A stretch of 64,000 bases of DNA. Source: Promerops cafer. Its lineage: Eukaryota; Chordata; Aves; Passeriformes; Nectariniidae. Made by a program: the position numbers and the translations under genes. Where the stretch lies: the NCBI GenBank assembly GCA_013398275.1, contig VZSE01002184.1:1-64000 (forward strand). The letters run 5' to 3'. The notes under the pieces are model-generated. The model did no database searches. It was not told the DNA's origin and saw only the letters and a program-made list of their open reading frames with translations. The stretch's first letter is position 1; each line of letters starts with the position of its first letter. This document shows, in pieces, positions 36,049-45,421 of the stretch.

Positions 36049-36258
36049 TTGTCTCTCTTTGTTTTGTTTTTCTTTGGGGATATTTTTTTTTGTTTTTTTT
36101 TCTCTTTGTTTTTTTGTTGTTTGTTTGGTTTTGGTTGTTTTTCTGGTTGGTTGGTTTGGTTGGGTTTTTTTGGTTGTTGGGGTTTTTTGGGGGGTTTTTT
36201 TTGGGTGGTTTTTTTTTTTTGGTTTTGGTTTTGGTTTGGGGATTGTTTTGTTTTGGTA
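36049..36258. repeat. G/T-only low-complexity tract with G-run cluster
   Basis: About 210 bp of the plus strand consists almost wholly of G and T with very few A or C. It includes TTGGTTGGTTGGTTTGG-type units and TTTTGG repeats. G runs of three or more lie at 36162-36164, 36179-36182, 36189-36194 and 36203-36205, which could fold as a long-loop G-quadruplex. Open frames here read as F/G/V/W strings and are not genes. There is no unit-perfect tandem period. Confidence 0.88.
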
Positions 36259-37169
36259 AAAAACCTTTAAGTGCCACCTGGGTCAGGCCGGATTTTACTA
36301 AGGATAGTAAAAGCACTAGGACACCATCCCACAGATAGAATAATGCGTCAGCAACTGCGAGAACTGAGCAACAAAAACCGTCTGCAAAAGTTGAAATTCA
36401 CACCAAATGCTCTGACAGATGAGATTTCTCGTACAAATAATTTCTCATAAAATTTAAACTATTATTATTCCGTGTCACTGATCGTTAATGCGTTCAGTCC
36501 TTGTTTTCCCTTTAGGACCACTTACTGGGGAGGAAGTAAGAAGGAAAAAAGAACCTCAAGCAAAAGCAGGTTTATTGTCAAAAGAAATAAAGGGAAGCTC
36601 TGTGGGTCAAGGAAAGATACATGGTTGTGCCTGTAGGAATCACAGCCTCTAACCCAGGACCAAAACTGACCCTGGTCCCTTCTCAGCATCCAAAATCCCC
36701 ACCTCTGCCATCCCTTATGGCTGGCTGGGCACACACAGGCACAAGCCCTGGGGCACTTTTGTTGCTACGAACTTCTTTGAGAACGTGGCAGTGATTTCCT
36801 TGTCTTCTGCTCCTCCATCCCCCTTCCTCCCACCCTTTTGCTCCCTTCTCCATGGATGATCTGCCTTGAATTGCTCCTATCCCATGCAGGATGCCATATG
36901 GGTGTGCCAAAGGCCTCCTCCTTTGCTGTGTGATGAAATTTTTAACCTCTGAAATTTTGAAACCTCTTCATCTAGTGGGTCAGGAAAAACTAGCAAGCTG
37001 TTTCCTAGCCTTGCTGGCCCCTGCAGCCCAGCCTCTGCAGCTGCCTCAGCTTTTATGGCTGTTGTCTGCTCTGCCCTGGTTGTTTTTTCCCCCCCCAAAT
37101 CAACACTGTGGAGTGAACAACTCCTGCCCTTCGAGCTCCTGCGCTCTGTCACGGCACTCAGGCAGCTCC

Positions 37170-37350
37170 TTGTCAGCAGAGAGCCCTAAAGGCATTAACT
37201 CATTAATCCTCACACCCCCCTGATGATAGGGGAAGCTATTATTATCCCCCTTTTTCGGGGCCGTGGGGGAGAGAGGAAACTCTCCCAGATTAAACATCTC
37301 AACCCAAGGTCACACGGGAAGCACGGCCAAGCTGCTCTCTTGTTCTCTTG
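37170..37350 (-). mobile_element. Ancient MIR-type CORE-SINE relic
   Basis: The plus strand follows the reverse complement of the MIR consensus in order: GGCATTAACTCATTAATCCT, a diverged stretch, GCTATTATTATCCCC, a decayed GAGGAAAC segment, then CCCAAGGTCACACGGGAAGC. MIR reads TTAACTCATTTAATCCTCAC, ACTATTATTATCCCC and GCCCAAGGTCACACAGC at these places. MIR-like elements predate the amniote split and are known as rare, old relics in birds. The spacing and order of three separate motifs make chance unlikely, although only by-eye alignment supports it. Confidence 0.72.
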
Positions 37351-38548
37351 TGTCCAGGTCCTCCTGGAGGAGCTGCAATGCCTCCTCACAGCTGGGAAAA
37401 GCTTTGATAGTCAGGGCTTACACCCACACAGCAGGAAGCAGGAGCGTTGAAATTATTGGAGAAAATTTGGGGCATTCGTGGAGGGCATCCTGCAGCGCAC
37501 AGGGCACAGAAACCCCTTTGGGTCAGAAACCAAAATCATGAGGTCTCAGCAGACTAAACCTGGGCAGATGGTTTATTTTGCCTTGTTGCTCACATTGCCA
37601 AAGGTGTTCACCATCAATGGAAAGCCAGACTGGGTTAGGATGGCTGGGATGAGTCCTTGGAATGCCCTTGGAGGGGAAATGAGCAGCCCAGGATGAGCCT
37701 CAGGTGTCACTCCCACCTCACAGCCTTCCCCTGCTCCACCCTTCTCCTGCACGACCCCAGATCACTCCAAATAAAACCACCCCAGGAGAAACCACACCTG
37801 TAACACCACAGAACAGATCATCACAGAGCAGAAATGTGAGAAAGTGTAATTCTGAGGACAGCGGAATAATGGTCAAACCCTCTTCATTCACAGAAATAAA
37901 ACTGCTCAGTTTCTTTCTACCTCTGTTTTTGCCATCTGTAAAGCCATCACCATGGTGGCATGAGTTTGTTGCAGACCTGCTGTTCTACAACACGATATTC
38001 AAGATTAGAATTTATTCCTCCTCAAAGTGAAAATGAAATATTGAAACGTCTTCTTTGTGTTGCTGCCAAACGAAATCTGTGTTTTATAGCCATGTCTAAA
38101 AATGGGTAACTTAAGTTTTCAGACTAATTGGAAACATGAAATTAAGGCACCTTTGAACAACTGTATTTGAAAAACACAGGCAGAGATTTAATCTTTCATG
38201 AAAGACTTCAGCAGAGACTTTTGCCCCCTCCACCCAGATAGTTTGATGCTGTCCAGATGTTTGCTGTATGATGGGTGTGTACCTTCTGTCTCTGATGAAG
38301 AAACCAGCCCAGACATCCCTGGGTTCCTTTCTTTTTACAGCTTAAGAGGATTTAAACCTGTTTTGTCCTAGATTGTCTACTCACATTATCATTAGAGATG
38401 GGCAAATCACGATGGGAGGCAAAGGCTGGCTTAGGTCAGTGCTGAAAGTTTTGTTGCCTAGGCAAACTCAGCCAAAACACTCATGAATTCAAAGGGTTTT
38501 AGCCTGCAAGGATATAGTAAATCCATAGCTTGTAATTTCTGGGTTTGC

Positions 38549-38565
38549 AAAAAAAAAAAAAAAAA
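38549..38565. repeat. Poly(A) run, 17 bases
   Basis: A plain A homopolymer in AT-rich noncoding sequence. Confidence 0.85.
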
Positions 38566-39597
38566 TTCAGAGATCGACCTTTCTTACACGATTAGTCTAT
38601 TTTTATTCTGGATAAGAAGGCTAGAGGTAATGTGACAGCAATGACAAAAAAATTACTCTGTGGATTTATTACAATTCCATCATTATTCTAAATCCACTGC
38701 ATGGCTGCATAAATCTAGCATTTGTACTTGACTGAAGAGAAACAATATTTATGTCACCAAACCCAGCCTGTATATTGAAAATGGTGGAATGATAAGAAAA
38801 AACCCAAAACTTTCCAATTCAGCTACAAATTAGCATAGGTAGTTGCAGTTTCCCTTTCAGACTGATGGTGGATTCTGGTTTTGATCAAAACAAAGGAAAT
38901 AACACAAATAAAGAGGAACAGCTCTGAGTTTAAAAGAGATTTTCCCTACATTCCAGGTTAGTTAGGCAGTACAAAGGTGGTGTCTGGTGTGTACTGGCAA
39001 ATCCAGGAGGATGCATAATGTTAAAGCTACCAAATCATTAATAATAATCTTATTGTCACTGCTAATACCATCAGCTGTGGTGGTAAGAACCTGCAGAAAT
39101 TAGTGCAAAACCAGACAAGCCTTCAAGTCACATTTTTATAATTAAGAAACCATTCATGTGGGAGAGGAGGAAGAGCAAAACAATGAATAAATTACTTGCT
39201 TGGCATTTCATAGAGCCTGTAGAATTACAGAGTGACTGAATTACCACACATATAAGCGAGATAAGGAAGTAAACCAGAGTGGGGTAGACAAATTTATTCC
39301 TGGTGCCACTCAACACTCTTGAAATACAGGGTTTTATGATGGATATGTGCATGCTCTTTGTATGTATTGTGGAACATAAAGACCAACCCCTCCCTGTATT
39401 AATTTCTGTGTTATCCCTTCACTGGTGAAGGGGGGAACTGGAGTAATAGCACATTCATCCAAGTCAATGCCCTCATAAGGTTGCTCTCTCTCATGTTTGG
39501 AAGCTCTTGGAAACTCATAGAGGCCCCTCATGAGTGGAGAAATATTGCAGCCATCCCCAAAAGGGACCAGAAGCACTTTCTGGGAAGCTAAAAGATC

Positions 39598-40000
39598 AGA
39601 ATTACTGAGGATGGAAAAGCCTTCCGAGACCACCGAGTCCCAGCTGTGCTCAATCCCCACCCTGTCCCCAGCCCAGAGCTCTGAGTGCCACCTCCAGCCC
39701 TTCCTGGGACACTCCAGGATGGTCACTCCAAACCCCCCTGGGCAGTTCCAGTTCCTGATCCCCCTTTCCATGGGGAAATTCCTGCTGCTGTCCCCCCTGA
39801 GCCTGCCCTGGCCCAGCCTGAGGCCGTTCCCTCTGCTCCTGTCCCTGTTCCCTGGAGCACAGCCCGACCCCCCCGGCTGTCCCCTCCTGGCAGGAGCTGT
39901 GCAGAGCCACAAGGGCCCCCTGAGCCTCCTTTTCTCCAGGCTGAGCCCCTTCCCAGCTCCCTCAGCCCCTCCTGGGGCTCCAGCCCCTTCCCAGGGGCTG
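39598..40000 (-). mobile_element. CR1 LINE fragment with ORF2 C-terminal remnant
   Basis: On the minus strand this encodes a degraded CR1 ORF2 C-terminus: EKRRLRG, then DRSRGNGLRLGQGRL, then the NW of the conserved HWN motif. It runs into a 3' UTR whose plus-strand form is GGATGGAAAAGCC then TTCCGAGACCACCGAGTCCC. The minus-strand open frame spanning 39334-40062 contains these residues but is shifted and interrupted relative to an intact element. It abuts an oppositely oriented CR1 piece. Confidence 0.85.
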
Positions 40001-40010
40001 AGATAAGGAA

Positions 40011-40210
40011 GGTCCCTTCCCAGTGGATGCAGCCCCACACTGGAACAGGCCCTCTGGAGCACCCATGTTCCCCCCAGCCTTGGAGGTTTTCAGAACCTCT
40101 CTGCCAAAATCCTGGAGAAAGCTGGTACAGCCTCAAGGCTGGCTCTGCTCTGGGCACGAGGCTGGACCAGAGGTCACTTCCTACCTGGAAATTTTGGTTC
40201 TCTGAGTTAT
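40011..40210 (+). mobile_element. CR1-like fragment in opposite orientation to its neighbour
   Basis: The plus strand reads GGTCCCTTCCCAGTGGATGC, CACACTGGAACAGG, CCTTGGAGGTTTTCAGAACC, GCTCTGGGCACGAGGCTGG, ACCAGAGGTCACTTCC. This is the order of a CR1 ORF2 end and 3' UTR; the translated PHWN and PPALEVFRT parallel the CR1 HWN and SLEVF motifs. The terminal octamers are eroded. The subfamily is not assigned. Confidence 0.7.
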
Positions 40211-40647
40211 CCAGCCCTCTCCAGAGGATTGGCTTCCCCACAGAACCACAGGGTAAGGTCCTGCAGCAGCCAGGCTTTGTCTGGAGAAACTGGTGTAGCA
40301 GATTCTCACCTTAAGTCTTATTTCAAGACCTTAGTCAGTGAGGAATAGCTCGGAAGAGATTACTGAGAGGATCCCAGCTCAATGTTTTTAAAATTAACAA
40401 ACATTGCACAAAAAATGGAACAGCTGCACCACTCTTCCATCACTAATTTCTGTCTGAAAGGTTTCAAACACAGGTGAAGTATGGGTTGTCCTGGCTGAGC
40501 TGTATTATGAATAAATAACTTGAAATAGGAAGATTATCCCCTCATATCTATCATCATAATAATATTGGCCATTGAAGAGAACATGGAAAATTAAGGGAAA
40601 AATGCTCAATTTCACTGTGCAGGTGAGTGGAACAGGTAATAGAAGAG

Positions 40648-40699
40648 AATTACAGAATTATTAAGACCTCCAGGACCATCAGGTCCAACTTTCAACCAA
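40648..40699 (-). mobile_element. Short CR1 3' terminus
   Basis: TACAGAATTATTAAGACCTC then CAGGACCATCAGGTCCAACTTTCAACC is the reverse complement of a TTGGAAAAGACC-type CR1 end with a small internal deletion. The following 60 bases can no longer be aligned by eye. Confidence 0.7.
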
Positions 40700-40917
40700 T
40701 AATGAAGGGGGCAAATTTAAGTCATATCCTCTGCTGGGCCCAGATATTGGCTAAGACGTGGAAGCACACAGAGCCCCCATCCCAAGCTCCCTGTTCTTTG
40801 AGGCCCTGTGAACACTGGAAGGTTCATTTCCAGAGTGTTCTGACCAAATTCCTGCTGAAATCCCCTCCTGGTGACTCCATCCTGAGCATCCCCACTGCCC
40901 CGGGCAGGTGTCTGGGG

Positions 40918-40932
40918 TCTGTGTGTGTGTGA
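40918..40932. repeat. (TG)n microsatellite
   Basis: About seven TG units in a moderately GC-rich patch. Confidence 0.8.
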
Positions 40933-42954
40933 GAAGGGGGGACACAGAAACCCCTGAGCAGCAGCTGGGCTCTGTTCCCTGCAGGGGAATCCCCAACCAG
41001 CTGCTGCCATCCACCTCCCATTGACAATGGCCAGAAAAAACAGGGCAGGGGCCAGGATGCATTAAAGTGTTAACTGCAGGCTGTTATCTGTGCTCTGTAA
41101 TTATGAGTGTGATAGAAACTTGGTGCTTTCCCCCCGTTGCACTGCTGCTCTGCCATGCCAACATGGACGCAGCAGATTTCTGAATTTTAATCTTAAGCAT
41201 GTCATTGCTTACTTGCTGTCTTGAAAGTCAGCTGCCGGGGTGGGAAACTAAGACAACCAGATGTTTTGCTTTTCATGCTGAGGAAGTGAAATTAGAGATC
41301 ATCTTCCTCAAGATTTTTTTGTGGAAGAAAGTTCAGAAATATAAGGGAATCTATATGTTTAACCCTGTGTGGTTTAAGCATCAAATCCAGTCAGTCTAAT
41401 CACTGTTTTAAATAAAGTAATTAAAAAAAATGATAATAACATGGAGGGGGGGGGGGGAAGAAAACNAAACAGCAGTAAGAAAATATAGTAAATATCACCC
41501 TTTGTTCTTAGTTATGGCTTGAAAGCTAATTATCTCCTTAACGAGGGGCAGGTAAATCTCTACCACTTAAAAATTACCAGTTTAAAAGTCCAACAATGTT
41601 TATATTCAGAACAAATATTTCTACTTCTGCCCTTCATCATCTAATACTTCAAGGCACCCACTGCTAAAAACAGATGCACAGCTCTTACTGCAAACTGCCC
41701 ACACTTTGTGGCTGGCATCCTAAATACACGGAAATGGAAAAAAAAAACAGTATTTTCCTTGCAGGCTCTTTTTCTCAAGGTGTACCTGACAGTTTTCAAG
41801 AGGGCTGTTGCAGTGTCAGGGCAGAGGGGCAGGAGGCTTTTAGGCAAGCAGCCTGGAGTGGGAAGGTTCCATGAGTTGCCAGCCCTTGGCAGTTCAGTGC
41901 TGCGTGAAGGAACATTCATGCCACAGCCCCGTTCAGCTCCTCGGTGCTGTCACAAATGGGAAATTAAACATTTCGTCTCACAACAGAACACACTGGCTGG
42001 CTTGCACACATACCCCTTCAGTTTCATCTGTGCTGGCTGCAAATCTGTTTCTCATTGAGGTGCAGCTTCTTTCTCAGCTGTGTCTCACTGTTTTTGTGTG
42101 CATTGTGCCGCAAGCGAATTTTCATTTGGAGGTGAGCATTGCCTCCAACCACAGCTCCTAATCCAAGCCCCGTTCAACTTCTGTGATTGTTTAGATTTAA
42201 ACTTTAGCCCAGATCTAACGTTCTTCAGTTGACTTCTGCCTTTGATACAGCACAAATCTAATCCCTGGAGCTGCAGGCCTTTGGACTATTGCAGGGTTGA
42301 AATATGAGTCCATATCAAATCCACAGCTTGAGCTCGTTTCTTGGGGGTAGTGGCGAGCTCCAGGCATGAAGCCTTGCTCATGTTTCCTGTCACTCCTTGC
42401 TTATGTCTTTGGCATTAATTCACCCATCACCTTTTCAGCTGGGATTTTGCCTATTCAGGCCTCCCAGTCCAAGTCCTGCCCGGACATGCTCCAAAAGAAA
42501 ATCCAAAAGTGACCCTACATTAGGAAATCAGTGTCATTTGAACCTCCCACTCAAATGCAAGGCTCAGATATTGAACAGTGCAGCCACTCTGGGCCTGCTC
42601 TTAAATCTTCTGGAACAGCTCAGGGGGCAGCACAGGAGAGGTCCTGAGCTCCTGGAGGGGGACATTTTTATGCACAGCAGGAATGGGAGCATCTTTAACC
42701 AGACTGGGACCAGAACCAGGGCAAGCAGAGGGCAGTTTTTCCCAGCTCTCAACTCACTGCCTGCCTGCTCATGGCAGAAAACTTAAATTTTTCTTCTCCA
42801 AAGCAGCACAAAAGTAAGTGTTAAAAACCCGTGTATCAGGAAGATAATAACGTGTGGATTGTTCTGCTTGTTTTACTCTTTAAACTCTTCCTGCCTCTTT
42901 TCCTCAAAAACACAGTGTGTTTTCAATCCTAAAGTGTGCTACTGCTTTTAGAAA

Positions 42955-42999
42955 CAAAAACACAAACACCAACAAAAGCATACAAACAAACAAACAAAT
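42955..42999. repeat. (CAAA)n-type A/C-rich repeat
   Basis: AAACACAAACACCAACAAAA grades into CAAACAAACAAACAAATTTT; the last part is a nearly perfect CAAA repeat. Confidence 0.8.
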
Positions 43000-44334
43000 T
43001 TTTAAAAGCTTGTGAGGCTGTTTTTCCCCCCCCCCGATGATGTAGTTATTCAACATCAGCCCAATGAAAAATTGTAAAAGGGAATGACAGGAAAGAAATA
43101 TTCTTTGGACCCCAGGGAAATGAAGGAAGTTTTAACACCAAATGATGGCATTTCTCATTTTCTTCATTTAATAATACCTTCCCTTATATTATTAAAAAAC
43201 CAACCTTTACCTAGAAATATCTATTCACTGAGTAATTGAACTGATTTAGGCAGTGGTGAAGCCCTTCCTGCAGCAGCTGTGCTGCTTGCTGCACTGATCT
43301 CAGGTTCTCCTTGGCTCTACCTACACACAGCTGTGGAATTTTTACTCCCTGAACACTCAAAAATTGTTTTATCCAAGCACTTTTTAAAACAGACAAGCAA
43401 GCATGGGTTTCTCGAAGTCTGCATGCAAATTTTTTTATTTGTTTTTAAGATCACAGGGAAAATACTGGAATATTTTCAGTTTCTTTTTCTAGTACATGGG
43501 GGAAAAAAAGGGAATCTCTACCCGCCTCCTGTAGTGGGTAGATAGCAAGGAAAGAACTGGAATATTTCCAGGTACCATCCCTTGCTAAGTAGGAACTGCA
43601 GTTGTTTTTCAGGCAGCTCTCCTGTGGCACAAGGGCCTGTAAGTTTGAACATAAGATGCCATTACAGAAAATTCCCATTTTCTCTGCCCATCATGATGAT
43701 TTGCTGCACCTAAGCACAGGCTGCTGTACAAGAAGGGGTCTGTGCAGCTAAAAACCATCACAGACAGGAAAACCTGGCTGGAACTGTGACGTTTCTTTGC
43801 ATGTCCTCATGTTTTGATTCTTTTTTGTTTGACAAGAAATACAATCTCAGGGTGGGTATTCTCACCTTTTCACAAGCTACAGTTATAGTCATTAGTCCAG
43901 TTTCATTTCTTTTTAGAAAAACAGTGTCTCCAGAGTATTGTAAAGTGAAATTCACAAAAAAAAAAAAAAAGTGTTTTCCTTCCCCATTTTACTGAATTAT
44001 TTGGGAATGACGACGATGGACATACAACATTTTATTATTGACTTTGTAATGGGAGATCTTGGCATGCCTTATTGTGTTTAATAGACTTCCAATATAAGGG
44101 AAAGCTGGAAAGCAAGACAAAATGTCTATAAGCTACAGAATGAATTCTGGGATGGCTCAAAACTGATTCTTTCAAAATGTGTTCATAAGTCCTCAAAATG
44201 TTACTTAAACTGACACCTATATGGAGGGCTCCTTGCAGAAACAATTATCATGTGAAAGGTTTTATTAAAAACAAGGAATTGTCTATATGAACTGCTAATG
44301 TAGCCATTTATGCTGATTTCATAATGTTGTATAA

Positions 44335-44421
44335 CTGTTAAGATTGGAAAAGACCTCTAGGATCTTTGAGTCCACAACTGTTAACCCAGCACTGCCATGT
44401 TCACCAGCAAACTGTGACATT
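44335..44421 (-). mobile_element. Short CR1 3' region
   Basis: CTGTTAAGATTGGAAAAGACC, TCTAGGATCTTTGAGTCCA, ACCCAGCACTGCCATGTTCACC is the reverse complement of the TTGGAAAAGACC-type CR1 3' UTR. The terminal octamers are missing and the element fades out after about 85 bp. Confidence 0.75.
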
Positions 44422-44570
44422 TAAGGATGAGTGTCTAATGATTTGCTGTAATTTTTTAGTTTTAAAATCCCTGGGGAAGAAGTGTTTGCTGAGGGGACGT
44501 GTCACAAAATGAGAGGTCCCCCAGTGAACTTATCAGGGAAAAAAATGCAAAGCTTCTCAGAAGAGCTAAA

Positions 44571-44616
44571 AAAAAAAAAAAAAAANNNNNNNNNNNNNNN
44601 NNNNNAAAAAAAAAAA
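44571..44616. repeat. Poly(A) run with assembly gap (N 44586-44605)
   Basis: Twenty N's lie inside an A run. The true length is unknown; the gap probably marks a homopolymer that could not be resolved in assembly. Confidence 0.9.
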
Positions 44617-45318
44617 CACCAAAAAAACCAAACTCAAGGACAAGAATTTTTCCTGTTCTGGTTTTGTCACACAGAGTTTTATTTGTGGTACTGGCTGTCA
44701 CAGGATGTCATAGAGACCAAGAGCAGGAGCAGTTTTAGGAGGGATTAGAGGGATTGATGAGGCTAAGCCCATCAGTGGTAATTAGGCTATCTGCTCTAAA
44801 TAACATTTACACTGCAAATCCCTGTCTTGCCTGCAGTAGCCTTTTCACAGAGATATTCCCTGATGTGGGAATGGCAATGGTGACCTCCAGGCAGCTCCAG
44901 CAGAGCAGAGAACCAGGGCTGGGCCCTGAGCTGCTCTCAGCTGATCAGGTTCCCAAAGAGGTGTCTGTGAGGTGCCACCAGCACATTCCTATCCTAAAGT
45001 AAACTGATTTTCTGTAGTTGTTGTTTTTGACAGAGACCAAAACCTGTCTCTGGTTTCCCAGCTGCCCTGGTGACATCCACACGCAGCAAAGGCAGCACTT
45101 GGAGCTCTAATTAAATCACCTCCTCCCCAGCCTTTCCTGTCCAGCATCAGTGTCCAGGTGAGAGACTTGACCCTGCCTGAGAAAAGGTTCTGCTGTGCTG
45201 CTCTGTGGGGTGGCTCCAGGTGAGCCAGCATGCTCTGCCTGCACTAAACCCCTCCAGAAAAATTTTGAGTTTTAGTACCACTTCCTACACTACTTCCACT
45301 CTAGTGCACAGTTTTGGG

Positions 45319-45421
45319 CAAAAAAAAAACAAAACCAACCAAACTGCAGCAACAACAAAGAAACGACCATCAAAAAACCCCAAAACAAGCCAAACTAAAA
45401 TAACAAACCAAAAAAACCCTC
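45319..45421. repeat. A/C-rich low-complexity tract
   Basis: AAAACAAAACCAACCAAAC is followed by CAACAACAAAG and then AAAAAACCCC and AACAAACCAAAAAAACCC. G and T are scarce on this strand. Its complement resembles the 36.1 kb G/T tract in composition but not in exact order. Confidence 0.8.

Larger units (their letters stand above)
35261..39597. other. Intergenic sequence with G/T tract and MIR relic, no gene recognised
   Basis: The notable contents are the G/T tract at 36.05-36.26 kb and the MIR relic at 37.17-37.35 kb. The remainder (36.5-37.1 and 37.4-39.6 kb) has no coding exon or repeat that I can name. Confidence 0.65.
40700..44334. other. Intergenic sequence, no gene recognised
   Basis: It contains a TG microsatellite, a single N at 41466 next to a run of G's, and a CAAA repeat. 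A pyrimidine tract and CAG near 42439 with AAAAGTAAGTG near 42810 could bound a noncoding exon, but such pairs are common by chance and I do not call one. Confidence 0.6.

Noticed and set aside
36214..36241. Ciliate-type telomere repeat (TTTTGG units)
   Set aside because: The units are irregular and embedded in a broader G/T tract. Vertebrate telomere repeat is TTAGGG, which is not present as an array.
35999..36338. Open frames of F/G/V/W-rich 'membrane' protein
   Set aside because: This is a translation of the G/T low-complexity tract; the hydrophobicity is only composition.
39334..40062. 242-residue minus-strand open frame as a host gene
   Set aside because: It carries a degraded CR1 ORF2 C-terminus (EKRRLRG, GNGLRLGQGRL) and reads out of frame elsewhere. 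It is a retrotransposon remnant.
42440..42811. Possible noncoding exon between CACCTTTTCAG and AAAAGTAAGTG
   Set aside because: Consensus-like acceptor and donor pairs occur often by chance; there is no partner exon, frame or conservation evidence.
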